Origin: Ruminococcus sp.
GTDB taxonomy: Bacteria; Bacillota; Clostridia; Oscillospirales; Ruminococcaceae
Length of the DNA stretch: 64,000 nt
Reading direction: 5' to 3'
Assembly (NCBI GenBank): GCA_017519415.1
Contig: JAFWSI010000015.1
Coordinates: 23,197 to 87,196, forward strand
Position numbers and translations under genes: made by a program. Below, piece after piece: positions 53,437 to 61,339 of this stretch; position 1 is the first letter of the stretch, and each line of letters opens with the position of its first letter. Under the pieces are notes generated by a model. It had not been told where the DNA came from. It saw only the letters and a list, made by a program, of their open reading frames with translations, and did not search any database.

Positions 53437-54567
53437 TCATATCCTTGTGGCAAGGAGTTCCGAATACTTTCCGCGGAACTGCTCGAAACGGTCCTCGTCA
53501 ATGGCTTCCCTTATCCTTTCGGTGAGGGTATTGTAGAAATAGAGGTTGTGCTGCACGGCGAGCCTGCCGGCAAGCTGCTCGTCGGCCTTGAACAGGTGAC
53601 GTATGTATGCACGGCTGAAATTGCGGCAGGTGGGGCAGTCGCACTGTTCGTCAACAGGCCTCGGGTCTGTTTCGTAGCACTTGTTGTTCAGATGCATTAT
53701 GCCGCTCCATGTGAATACCGTTGCGTGGCGGGCATTGCGGCTGGGCATTACGCAGTCGAACATATCCACGCCGCGGGCAACTGCTTCGATTATATTCGAA
53801 GGAGTACCCACTCCCATGAGGTAGCGGGGCTTGTTTACGGGCATATACGGCTCCACCACATCGATAATGCGGTACATCTCCTCGGTGGCTTCACCCACGG
53901 CAAGGCCTCCTATGGCGTAGCCGTCGAGTTCGAGTTTTGCTATGTCCTCCATGTGCTTGATGCGCAGGTCGTCAAAGGTCGAGCCCTGATTTATGCCGAA
54001 AAGCAGCTGATGTCTGTTTATGGTATCGGGAAGGCTGTTAAGCCTTGACATTTCCTCCTTGCAGCGTATGAGCCAGCGCGTGGTGCGCTCTATGGAAGCC
54101 GCGACGTACTTGTAGGGCGACGGGTTTTCGATACACTCATCAAAAGCCATGGCGATAGTGGAGCCCAGATTGGACTGTATCTGCATACTCTCCTCGGGAC
54201 CCATGAAGATACGGTGTCCGTCGATATGGGAGGCGAAGTAAACGCCCTCCTCTTTTATTTTACGGAGCTGAGCAAGGGAAAAGACCTGGAATCCTCCGCT
54301 GTCGGTGAGGATAGGCTTGTCCCAGTTCATGAACCTGTGCAGGCCGCCCATTTGTTTAACCACATGGTCGCCCGGACGCAGATGAAGATGATAGGTATTG
54401 CAGAGCTCCACCTGTGTTTTGAGTCCCTTCAGATCAACAGAGGATATGCCTCCCTTTATGGCGGCGGCAGTGCCGACATTCATAAAGCATGGGGTCTGGA
54501 AGGTGCCGTGGACAGTCTCAAAGCTGCCGCGCCGGGCTTTTTTATCGGTTTTAAGAAGTGTGAACAT
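53437..54567 (-). CDS. tgt: Queuine tRNA-ribosyltransferase
   Basis: 376 residues. Motifs: PCFMNVGTAAAIKGG, LTDSGGFQVFSL with the first aspartate, GGLAVGEATEEMYRII, and the zinc site CDCPTCRNFSRAYIRHLFK. Swaps guanine for the queuosine precursor preQ1 in the anticodon of certain tRNAs. It works with QueA, encoded two genes away on the same strand. Confidence 0.96.
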   Translation of the reverse strand: MFTLLKTDKKARRGSFETVHGTFQTPCFMNVGTAAAIKGGISSVDLKGLKTQVELCNTYHLHLRPGDHVVKQMGGLHRFMNWDKPILTDSGGFQVFSLAQLRKIKEEGVYFASHIDGHRIFMGPEESMQIQSNLGSTIAMAFDECIENPSPYKYVAASIERTTRWLIRCKEEMSRLNSLPDTINRHQLLFGINQGSTFDDLRIKHMEDIAKLELDGYAIGGLAVGEATEEMYRIIDVVEPYMPVNKPRYLMGVGTPSNIIEAVARGVDMFDCVMPSRNARHATVFTWSGIMHLNNKCYETDPRPVDEQCDCPTCRNFSRAYIRHLFKADEQLAGRLAVQHNLYFYNTLTERIREAIDEDRFEQFRGKYSELLATRI

Positions 54568-54601
54568 AGCTTCTCCTTTTATTATTCAGTGATCAGTGAG
54601 T

Positions 54602-54664
54602 AGTCATTAGTGCTTAGTGTATGCAAATGATAAGCAGCAGTTGGTTAACTGAGCACTAATCACT
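54602..54664. repeat. Palindromic repeat with TTAGTGNTTAGTG-type arms
   Basis: Arms of 17 bases (54602-54618 and 54648-54664) that pair with two mismatches around a 29-base centre. A larger related palindrome lies at 56130-56232, on the other side of the PAS and queA genes. The repeat unit is TAGTGATTAGT-like. Resembles short non-coding mobile elements. Confidence 0.6.
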
Positions 54665-54682
54665 AAAAACAGATAACTCAGG

Positions 54683-55060
54683 TCAGTCGAGGTCGAGTAT
54701 CTTTCCCGTGTCGGGGTTGCGGTACTCACGGCGTCCGTAGAAGCCTATGAGTTCGTTTTGGGCGTTGCGAATAGCAAGTATGTACATATCCATGTTGAGT
54801 TTATCGTCATGGAACGCGAAAACGCGGTTGTTATCAATGCTTTCCTTGAACCATTCAACGCTTATCCTCACCTTGCTGAGCATTTCCTCGTCCATGAGCG
54901 TCTCGAGCAGCTTGCCGGTGAGGGGAGAAGCGGGAGCGTAATAATTCATAGCAGCAGGGTTTTCGTAAACTATCCTGTAATCTATATTGCAAATGACGAT
55001 AGGTCCTTCCTCATAGTCGAGTATTCCCTTGAAATAATCAAAAAGTTCTAAATCTGCCAT
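54683..55060 (-). CDS. Single PAS-domain protein
   Basis: 125 residues forming one PAS domain: ILDYEEGPIVICNIDYRIVYENPAAMNYY, then FHDDKLNMDMYILAIRNAQNELIGFYGRREY. No output domain is attached, so it may act by binding another protein. It lies between queA and tgt on the same strand, with an AAGGAGA site. Why a sensor protein sits in a queuosine operon is not clear. Confidence 0.8.
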   Translation of the reverse strand: MADLELFDYFKGILDYEEGPIVICNIDYRIVYENPAAMNYYAPASPLTGKLLETLMDEEMLSKVRISVEWFKESIDNNRVFAFHDDKLNMDMYILAIRNAQNELIGFYGRREYRNPDTGKILDLD

Positions 55061-55080
55061 TTTTTTCTCCTTAAAATATC

Positions 55081-56112
55081 TTAAAGTATGCACATGCTGT
55101 CGCCGAAGCTGAAGAAGCGGTAGCGCTCGGCAACGGCTGTTTTATATGCGTTCATTGTGTTTTCGTAGCCCATAAAGGCTGAAACGAGCATTATGAGAGT
55201 GCTTTCGGGCAGGTGGAAATTGGTGATGAGCCCGTCTATGCATTTGAATTGGTAGGAGGGGTATATGAATATATCAGTATAGCCTTCGTGCTCGGTGATG
55301 CCGTTGCAGAATGTTGCCACGCTCTCAAGGGTGCGGCAGGTGGTGGTGCCCACTGCGATAACGCGGCCGCCATTCTTTTTTGTCTCGTTGATAAGGTCGG
55401 CTGTTTCCTTAGGAAGACAGTAATGCTCGCTGTGCATTTTATGATCGAGGACGTTATCCTCCTTGACGGGACGGAAGGTGCCAAGCCCCACATGGAGAGT
55501 TACGAATGCAGTCTTTATTCCCCGCGCCCTCAGATCGTCCAGCATTTCGGGAGTAAAGTGCAATCCCGCTGTGGGAGCGGCAGCAGAGCCCAGTTCGCGG
55601 GAATATACCGTCTGATAGCGCTCGCGGTTCTCCAGCTTTTCCTTTATGTAAGGCGGCAGAGGCATCTGTCCCACGTCCTCGAGAGCCGTAAAGAAGTTGC
55701 CGTCGCATTCAAACTGCACTATGCGGTTTCCGTCGTCCTTGACTTCCACGACCTCTGCAACCAGCCTGCCGTTGCCGAAGGAGAAGCGGGTTCCAACCTT
55801 TGCTTTCTTGCCCGGGCGGCATATTATCTCCCAGCGCTTGTCGCCCTTCTGCTCCAGCAGCAGGAACTCGATAAAGGTGCCGTTGCCGATCTTCTCGCCG
55901 TAGAGCCTTGCGGGGATAACGCGGGAGTCGTTCATGACCAGCAGGTCACCTTCTCTCAGGTGATCGCATAGATTATAGAAGTGATCGTGAGTTACGGCTC
56001 CCGTAGCGCGGTCCACGCACATCATGCGTGAAGCGTTGCGGGGCTCTATGGGTGTCTGGGCTATGAGTTCCTCGGGAAGCTCGTAATAGAAATCCGATTT
56101 AAGAAGTTCCAT
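55081..56112 (-). CDS. queA: S-adenosylmethionine:tRNA ribosyltransferase-isomerase
   Basis: 343 residues, standard length. Motifs: FYYELPEELIAQTPIEPR, LLVMNDSRVIPARLYG, GSAAAPTAGLHFTPEML, HVGLGTFRPVK and TNFHLPESTLIMLVSAF. Adds the epoxy ring in queuosine synthesis. Queuine-related tgt is downstream on the same strand. RBS AAGGAGA. Confidence 0.95.
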   Translation of the reverse strand: MELLKSDFYYELPEELIAQTPIEPRNASRMMCVDRATGAVTHDHFYNLCDHLREGDLLVMNDSRVIPARLYGEKIGNGTFIEFLLLEQKGDKRWEIICRPGKKAKVGTRFSFGNGRLVAEVVEVKDDGNRIVQFECDGNFFTALEDVGQMPLPPYIKEKLENRERYQTVYSRELGSAAAPTAGLHFTPEMLDDLRARGIKTAFVTLHVGLGTFRPVKEDNVLDHKMHSEHYCLPKETADLINETKKNGGRVIAVGTTTCRTLESVATFCNGITEHEGYTDIFIYPSYQFKCIDGLITNFHLPESTLIMLVSAFMGYENTMNAYKTAVAERYRFFSFGDSMCIL

Positions 56113-56129
56113 TAATATCTCCTTAGCTT

Positions 56130-56232
56130 AGTGATTAGTTGTTAGTGATCAGTGATTAGTAAAAACTTTTGCAGGCTGTCATAGGAAGCCCACTGCAAAT
56201 AACTAATCACTATGCACTGATAACTAACAACT
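56130..56232. repeat. Larger palindrome of the TAGTGATTAGT family
   Basis: Arms of 31 bases (56130-56160 and 56202-56232) that are approximate inverted copies, with small gaps. A TTGCAG/CTGCAA hairpin sits inside. It is directly followed by the CGGAG-loop palindrome, so two repeat families lie together. Confidence 0.6.
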
Positions 56233-56233
56233 C

Positions 56234-56266
56234 AAATCATAATTTTGCGGAGCAAAATTATGATTT
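56234..56266. repeat. Dispersed palindrome with CGGAG loop (copy 2)
   Basis: A perfect 14-base-pair stem, AAATCATAATTTTG paired with its complement, loop CGGAG. The same palindrome with slightly worse arms occurs at 13181-13211. Family of intergenic palindromes; likely dispersed in the genome. Confidence 0.75.
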
Positions 56267-56290
56267 GGCAAATAAAATTTCGAGAATGTA

Positions 56291-56319
56291 TTGACAACAG
56301 GATATTTAAGTGCTATTAT
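56291..56319 (+). promoter_or_regulatory. Promoter of the riboswitch-controlled asd gene
   Basis: Perfect TTGACA (56291-56296), 17 bases, TATTAT (56314-56319). Confidence 0.75.
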
Positions 56320-56324
56320 AGTTA

Positions 56325-56472
56325 CAAGGTAGAGGCGCGGCTGCGAACAGTACCTGTACACGGGACGACCGGTCCGATGGTGTGCAGCGAAAGGCAATGC
56401 CGCCGAAGAGCTGTTTTTGGTAAACTCAGCTCTGGCTGTGTGCCGAACAGGTATTCAGCTGTCATCATGCTT
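56325..56472 (+). ncRNA. Lysine riboswitch (L-box)
   Basis: Core elements in order, as known from the B. subtilis lysC switch: AGAGGCGCG (56331-56339), AGTA (56349-56352), GAAAGG (56389-56394), GCCGCCGAAG (56399-56408), a GAGCTG/CAGCTC hairpin (56408-56413 with 56426-56431), GGCTG (56434-56438) and a closing GCTGTCA. The asd gene is downstream, and a terminator hairpin (56540-56559) follows. In known L-boxes lysine binding favours termination. Likely controls asd and perhaps the dap genes past it. Confidence 0.88.
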
Positions 56473-56539
56473 TTGATGGAGAGCTATCGGCATATTTGTT
56501 TCTCGATATGTCAACATTTCTATTATAACGCATGATGAG

Positions 56540-56559
56540 CCGGTTTGCAACCGGTTTTT
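56540..56559 (+). terminator. Riboswitch expression-platform terminator
   Basis: CCGGTT and AACCGG with loop TGC, then a run of five T, 37 bases before the asd start. The stem is short, as fits a switchable terminator. Confidence 0.7.
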
Positions 56560-56595
56560 GTTATTTTATGGAAATTTTTTAAGGAGAGGTAAAGT

Positions 56596-57675
56596 ATGAA
56601 ACAGTACAATGTGGGTATTATAGGCGCAACGGGCATGGTAGGACAGCGCTTTGCAACGCTGCTTGAGAACCATCCCTGGTTCAATGTAAAGGTGCTGGCA
56701 GCTTCGCCGAGAAGCGCAGGCCAGACGTATGAGCAGGCTGCGGGAAGCCGCTGGAAGATGTCCGTTCCCATGCCGGCAGCAATGAAGGATATGATCCTCA
56801 TGGACGCAACGGGCGATATCGAGAAGATCGCAGGCATGGTGGATTTCTGCTTCTGCGCAGTTGATATGAAAAAGGACGAGATAAAGGCTCTCGAGGAGGC
56901 TTACGCCAAGGCTGAGTGTCCTATCGTTTCCAATAATTCCGCTCACAGATTTACTCCCGATGTTCCTATGGTAGTTCCGGAGATAAATCCCGAGCACATC
57001 GAGATAATCAAGGCTCAGCGCCAGCGTCTCGGCACAAAGAGAGGCTTCATCGCTGTCAAGTCAAACTGCTCAATACAGAGCTATGTTCCCGCACTCCACC
57101 CCCTGAGAAAGTTTGGTCTGAAGAACGTTCTCGCCTGCACTTATCAGGCTATATCGGGCGCAGGAAAGAACTTTGAGACATGGCCCGAAATGGTGGATAA
57201 CCTTATCCCGTACATCGGCGGCGAGGAGGAGAAGTCCGAGCAGGAGCCCCTTAAGGTATGGGGCGAGATAAAGGGCAATGAGATCGTGAAGGCTTCAACG
57301 CCCAATATCACAACACAGTGTCTCCGTGTTCCCGTTTCGGACGGACATACGGCAGCTGTATTCGTAAGCTTCGAGAACAAGCCCTCCAAGGAGGAGATAC
57401 TCAAGCTCTGTGCTGACTTCAAGGGCGTTCCCCAGGAGCTTGATCTTCCCAGCGCTCCCAAGCAGTTCATTCACTATTTCGAGGAGAACGACCGTCCGCA
57501 GGCTAAGCTTGACAGGAACCTCGAGGGCGGTATGGCAGTATCCACGGGACGTCTCAGAGAGGATACACAGTACGATTACAAGTTCGTATGCCTTTCACAT
57601 AATACTCTCAGAGGTGCAGCAGGTGGCGGCGTGCTTCTTGCAGAGCTTCTTGCAGCAAAGGGCTACTTCGACTAA
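56596..57675 (+). CDS. asd: Aspartate-semialdehyde dehydrogenase
   Basis: 359 residues. N-terminal NADP motif VGIIGATGMVGQRF and catalytic cysteine in AVKSNCSIQSYVPAL. The length and insert resemble the archaeal/fungal-type enzyme, which differs from the E. coli type. Makes aspartate semialdehyde, the branch point for lysine, threonine and methionine. AAGGAGAGG lies before the ATG. Confidence 0.95.
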   Translation: MKQYNVGIIGATGMVGQRFATLLENHPWFNVKVLAASPRSAGQTYEQAAGSRWKMSVPMPAAMKDMILMDATGDIEKIAGMVDFCFCAVDMKKDEIKALEEAYAKAECPIVSNNSAHRFTPDVPMVVPEINPEHIEIIKAQRQRLGTKRGFIAVKSNCSIQSYVPALHPLRKFGLKNVLACTYQAISGAGKNFETWPEMVDNLIPYIGGEEEKSEQEPLKVWGEIKGNEIVKASTPNITTQCLRVPVSDGHTAAVFVSFENKPSKEEILKLCADFKGVPQELDLPSAPKQFIHYFEENDRPQAKLDRNLEGGMAVSTGRLREDTQYDYKFVCLSHNTLRGAAGGGVLLAELLAAKGYFD

Positions 57676-57983
57676 GCGGGGAGCCCCCGCGGGCTTCCAC
57701 ATTGACGCTTGTAAACTCGCTGACTTTTAATAAATATTAAAGTCTGCTATCGCTTACGGCACAAAATAAATTTGTAGGGGCGGATATTATCCGCCCGAGA
57801 AAAAAGTCAATTGTAGGGGAGGGCGCCCTCGCCCTCCCGCAATACAACAACAGCAACCTTTCGGGAGCCCGAGGGCGGGCTCCCCTACAGTTCAATACTC
57901 AAAATTTGTAACATAATGGGCGAATGCGTATAATTACGCATTATGCATTATGAATTATGAATTAGACGAAAGGATTTGAGTCT
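57676..57983. other. Intergenic stretch of mixed palindromic repeats between asd and dapA
   Basis: No gene. Contains three separate palindromic elements described in the next entry, then a GAAAGG site for dapA. It may weaken read-through from the riboswitch-controlled transcript into dapA. Confidence 0.6.
57771..57964. repeat. Three palindromic elements in tandem
   Basis: (1) TGTAGGGGCGGAT with GGGCGGAT/ATCCGCCC arms at 57778-57796. (2) A larger inverted repeat at 57811-57890: TTGTAGGGGAGGGCGCC... returns as ...GGGCTCCCCTACA. (3) A TGCGTA/TACGCA hairpin at 57925-57941 followed by a direct run of ATTATGCATTATGAATTATG. Similar GTAGGGG units are common dispersed repeats in gut Firmicutes; here they are packed together. 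Confidence 0.6.
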
Positions 57984-58874
57984 ATGAAGAATACGATTTT
58001 CACCGGCGCTGCTATCGCTATCATCACTCCCATGAACAGCGACGGTTCCATAAACTATGACGAGCTTGGACGTGTTATCGACGACCAGATCGCAAGAGGC
58101 ACAGACGCTGTCGTTATCTGCGGTACTACAGGCGAGTCCGCTACAATGACCGACGACGAGCACCGCGACTGTATCAGGTTCGCGGTAAAGCACGTTGCAG
58201 GCAGAGTTCCCGTTATCGCAGGCGCAGGCAGCAACGATACCCACTATGCGGTGGAGCTTTCCAAGGAGGCTGAGGCAGCAGGTGCAGACGCTCTGCTCCA
58301 TGTTACTCCATACTATAACAAGGCTTCACAGAAGGGCCTTATAGCGCACTTTACCGCTATCGCCGATTCTGTGAATATACCTATAATCCTTTACAACGTT
58401 CCCAGCAGAACAGGCTGCGGATTTGATGTGGCTACGGTAAAGGAGCTGGCAAAGCACAGGAATATCGCAGCTATCAAGGAGGCAAGCGGCAATATCAGCT
58501 ATGTTGCAAAGATCGCTGCCGAGTGCGGTAACGACATAGACATATACAGCGGCAACGACGATATGGTAGTGCCTATAATGTCTTTGGGAGGCAAGGGCGT
58601 TATCTCAGTTGCTTCCCATGTTATACCTAAGGAAATGCACGATATGGTGCAGCTCTGCCTCGACAACAACTTCGCAGAGGCTATGAAGCTCCAGCTGAAG
58701 TATCTTGATATAATCAACGACCTGTTCATCGAGGTCAACCCCATTCCCGTAAAGGAAGCCATGAATATGCTGGGCTGGAACGCAGGTCCCTGCCGTCTGC
58801 CGCTCTGTGAGCTAACTGACGAACACAGGGCAAAGCTGAAGGCAACTCTTGCAAAGCACGGTCTCATTAAATAA
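57984..58874 (+). CDS. dapA: 4-hydroxy-tetrahydrodipicolinate synthase
   Basis: 296 residues. Motifs: GAAIAIITPM, GTTGESATMTDDEH, the tyrosine and YNVPSRTGC, and the Schiff-base lysine in AAIKEASGNISY. Condenses pyruvate and aspartate semialdehyde. Sits between asd and dapB on the same strand. Confidence 0.96.
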   Translation: MKNTIFTGAAIAIITPMNSDGSINYDELGRVIDDQIARGTDAVVICGTTGESATMTDDEHRDCIRFAVKHVAGRVPVIAGAGSNDTHYAVELSKEAEAAGADALLHVTPYYNKASQKGLIAHFTAIADSVNIPIILYNVPSRTGCGFDVATVKELAKHRNIAAIKEASGNISYVAKIAAECGNDIDIYSGNDDMVVPIMSLGGKGVISVASHVIPKEMHDMVQLCLDNNFAEAMKLQLKYLDIINDLFIEVNPIPVKEAMNMLGWNAGPCRLPLCELTDEHRAKLKATLAKHGLIK

Positions 58875-58921
58875 TCCGTAATTCTAAGGCGTATCGAATG
58901 AATATAAAGGAAGTGTAAAAT

Positions 58922-59671
58922 ATGACAAATATAGCAATATGCGGTGCAAACGGCAAAATGGGCAAAACTATATACAACTGCGTCAGGGAGCGCGAGGACT
59001 GCGAGGTCGTGGCGGGTATAGACATATATACCGAGCAGTATGCGGATTTCCCCATAGTTGAGACTCCCGACAAGCTTCCTGTAAAGCCTGACGTTATCAT
59101 TGATTTCTCGAATCCCGCCCTGCTGGAGAGACTTCTTGACTATTGTCTGTCAACGGGCACTCCTCTTGTTATAGGCTCGACTGGCTACAGCGAGGAGCAG
59201 ATAGGAAGGATAAAGGCTGCTGCAAGGCAGATCCCCGTATTCTTCACCTTCAATATGTCACTGGGCATAAATCTCCTTGTACAGCTTGCAAAGAAGGCAG
59301 CTTCCGTACTTGGCGGCCAGTACGACATAGAGATAGTTGAAAAGCATCACAATCAGAAGATAGACGCTCCCAGCGGAACGGCAATAATGCTGGCTAATGC
59401 CATAAACGAGACTCTTGACAACTCGAAGCACTATGTGTACGACCGCCATTCAAGGCTCCAGAAACGCGAGAAATCCGAGATAGGAATGCATTCTATACGC
59501 GGAGGCACTATAGTTGGCGAGCATGACATCATATTTGCGGGACACGACGAGGTGATAACCCTGTCCCATTCCGCCGCTTCCAAGAGCGTTTTCGCGGAGG
59601 GAGCGATAAATGCGGCACTGTTCCTCAAGGATCAGCCCGCAGGACTTTACGATATGTCGGAACTGGTATGA
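58922..59671 (+). CDS. dapB: 4-hydroxy-tetrahydrodipicolinate reductase
   Basis: 249 residues. Motifs: IAICGANGKMGKTI at the start, IGSTGY, and the catalytic stretch EIVEKHHNQKIDAPSGTA. It makes tetrahydrodipicolinate for DapL. An AAAGGAAGTG site precedes the ATG. The three dap-pathway genes asd, dapA and dapB probably share lysine control. Confidence 0.96.
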   Translation: MTNIAICGANGKMGKTIYNCVREREDCEVVAGIDIYTEQYADFPIVETPDKLPVKPDVIIDFSNPALLERLLDYCLSTGTPLVIGSTGYSEEQIGRIKAAARQIPVFFTFNMSLGINLLVQLAKKAASVLGGQYDIEIVEKHHNQKIDAPSGTAIMLANAINETLDNSKHYVYDRHSRLQKREKSEIGMHSIRGGTIVGEHDIIFAGHDEVITLSHSAASKSVFAEGAINAALFLKDQPAGLYDMSELV

Positions 59672-59674
59672 GAC

Positions 59675-59718
59675 ATCTTCCCCTGATATAGCTTCTATGT
59701 CAGGGGAAAGATTTTTTG
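59675..59718 (+). terminator. Terminator after dapB
   Basis: ATCTTCCCCTGATATA pairs with TATGTCAGGGGAAAGAT (one mismatch and a bulge), then six T. Confidence 0.8.
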
Positions 59719-59745
59719 ATACGGAATAAATGAAAGGAGCAGAAT

Positions 59746-60309
59746 ATGCTGACACATACCGGGACACAGACTATAGAGACAGAAAGGCTCATACTGAGAA
59801 AATTTGAATATACAGACTGCGATGCGGTATTCAGGAACTGGGCAAGCGACGAGCACGTGCAGACCATGTACTCCGAGCCTGCCTACCGCACCATAGAGGA
59901 GGTCAACGGACTTCTTGAGAAGTATATCGGAAATTACGAGCGTGAGGACTACTATCGCTGGGCTGTCATTGACAGGGAGAGCGGAGAGTGTATAGGTCAG
60001 ATAGCCTATTTCCTCGTTGACAGCAAGAACCACTTCGCAGAGATAGAGTACTGTATCGGTGCGGACTTCCAGTGCAGGGGATACTGCACAGAGGCTGCAA
60101 AGGCTGTTATTGCCTTCGGCTTTGATAAGATGAATCTGCATAAAGTCCAGATATGCACCAAGACTGTAAATGCGCCGTCAAAAAGAGTTATCGAGAAATG
60201 CGGCTTCACCTATGAGGGAACCCTCAGGGACTATTTCTTTATGGACGGGCAGTACGTAGGCAGGCTTTACTTCTCGATGCTCAGAGATGAATACGAAAAC
60301 AGGAGGTAA
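59746..60309 (+). CDS. GNAT acetyltransferase of the RimJ/RimL type
   Basis: 187 residues. Starts TIETERLILRKFEYTD, has the acetyl-CoA motif CRGYCTEAAKAVIAFGF, and NAPSKRVIEKCGFTYEGTLRDYFF. Resembles enzymes that acetylate ribosomal-protein N-termini or small molecules. The thioesterase gene starts 3 bases after its stop. Confidence 0.9.
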   Translation: MLTHTGTQTIETERLILRKFEYTDCDAVFRNWASDEHVQTMYSEPAYRTIEEVNGLLEKYIGNYEREDYYRWAVIDRESGECIGQIAYFLVDSKNHFAEIEYCIGADFQCRGYCTEAAKAVIAFGFDKMNLHKVQICTKTVNAPSKRVIEKCGFTYEGTLRDYFFMDGQYVGRLYFSMLRDEYENRR

Positions 60310-60312
60310 TAT

Positions 60313-60714
60313 ATGACCGACATGGAAACACTGGAAAAGGTGCGCGAATTATTTAAAAACGACCGCTTCGCCACGGAAGCGGGAGCCGTTATCGACGAGA
60401 TAGGCGACCATTATGCAAAATGCAGCCTCGTTATCAATGAGCACCATAAAAACGCAGTAGGCGGAGTTATGGGCGGAGTGTACTTCACTCTTGCGGATTT
60501 TGCATTCGCAGTCGCTTCAAACTGGCAGAACGGGGGAGTTGTAGGTCTCAACTGTGACGCTTCGTTTATAGGAGTTCCGAAAACGGAGCGTATCATCGCC
60601 GAAGCCAAGCTCATAAAGGACGGCAGGACCATATGCTGCTATAATGTGGATATAAGGGACGAGCTGGACAATCCCGTAGCTGCGGTACAGTGTGTAGGCT
60701 TCAGAAAAGCGTGA
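60313..60714 (+). CDS. Hotdog-fold thioesterase (PaaI-like)
   Basis: 133 residues. The motif NAVGGVMGGVYFTLADFAFAVASN and VGLNCDASFIGVPKTERI are the PaaI thioesterase core. Hydrolyses acyl-CoA thioesters; substrate unknown. RBS AGGAGG inside the upstream gene end. Confidence 0.88.
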   Translation: MTDMETLEKVRELFKNDRFATEAGAVIDEIGDHYAKCSLVINEHHKNAVGGVMGGVYFTLADFAFAVASNWQNGGVVGLNCDASFIGVPKTERIIAEAKLIKDGRTICCYNVDIRDELDNPVAAVQCVGFRKA

Positions 60715-60742
60715 ACCGCGCCTGCCGATAAGAAAGGGTGAT

Positions 60743-61276
60743 ATGATGCAGGAAAAGAAAGAGTATAAGGGCGACCCGCTGGCCGAGGTGGAGGCGATAC
60801 TCCGCGGCGAAGCCCTGCCGCCTCCCGTGCCGGCGGGCAGGAAGAGCAGTCCGCCCGGCGCCGGAGATGAAGCTGTAAATGAAGATGTTCCGCTGACTGC
60901 CGAAGATAGGGAGGATATTCCCGGAACGGCTGAGGAAAAGGAAGAGAGAGAACTTACCCCCGAAGAAAAGGTAGCGGAGATGTTTGCGCTGGCAGGGGAG
61001 CCGAAGCGTAAAAAGAAGAGCGGGACCGGTCTGTCTTCTCTTGGGGCAGAGGTGTTTATACTTGAGTTCATCTCGGTATTCATATATTTCCTGAGCCTGA
61101 GGGCTTCTGTTCCCGATCTTGTAGTGCTCCTTGCGGTGCTTATGCCTGTTATCGTCGGGATAGGAGTACGGGTGCTGAAGCAGCAGCTAACGCTTAAGGA
61201 AGCTGTTTCAAAGTGTAAGCTGCATATAGCTCTGACCTCTTTCTTTCTGCTTTGTATAATCCTTTCTGCCATTTGA
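60743..61276 (+). CDS. Membrane protein with a long charged N-terminal region
   Basis: 177 residues. About 95 residues are rich in E, P, K and G and likely disordered (EERELTPEEKVAEMFALAG). Three helices follow (AEVFILEFISVFIYFLSL, LVVLLAVLMPVIVGIG and HIALTSFFLLCIILSAI). No family recognised. The long acidic arm before helices may bind a partner. AAAGGGTGAT precedes it. Confidence 0.7.
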   Translation: MMQEKKEYKGDPLAEVEAILRGEALPPPVPAGRKSSPPGAGDEAVNEDVPLTAEDREDIPGTAEEKEERELTPEEKVAEMFALAGEPKRKKKSGTGLSSLGAEVFILEFISVFIYFLSLRASVPDLVVLLAVLMPVIVGIGVRVLKQQLTLKEAVSKCKLHIALTSFFLLCIILSAI

Positions 61277-61301
61277 CTCAAAAAAGTACGGACAATAAAA
61301 C

Positions 61302-61338
61302 AAAGCCTGAAAGCATAGACAGCTTTCAGGCTTTTCTC
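61302..61338 (+). terminator. Bidirectional terminator between convergent genes
   Basis: AAAGCCTGAAAGC and GCTTTCAGGCTTT arms (61302-61314 with 61322-61334), then T-rich. It also ends the minus-strand sensor gene. Confidence 0.8.
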
Positions 61339-61339
61339 T

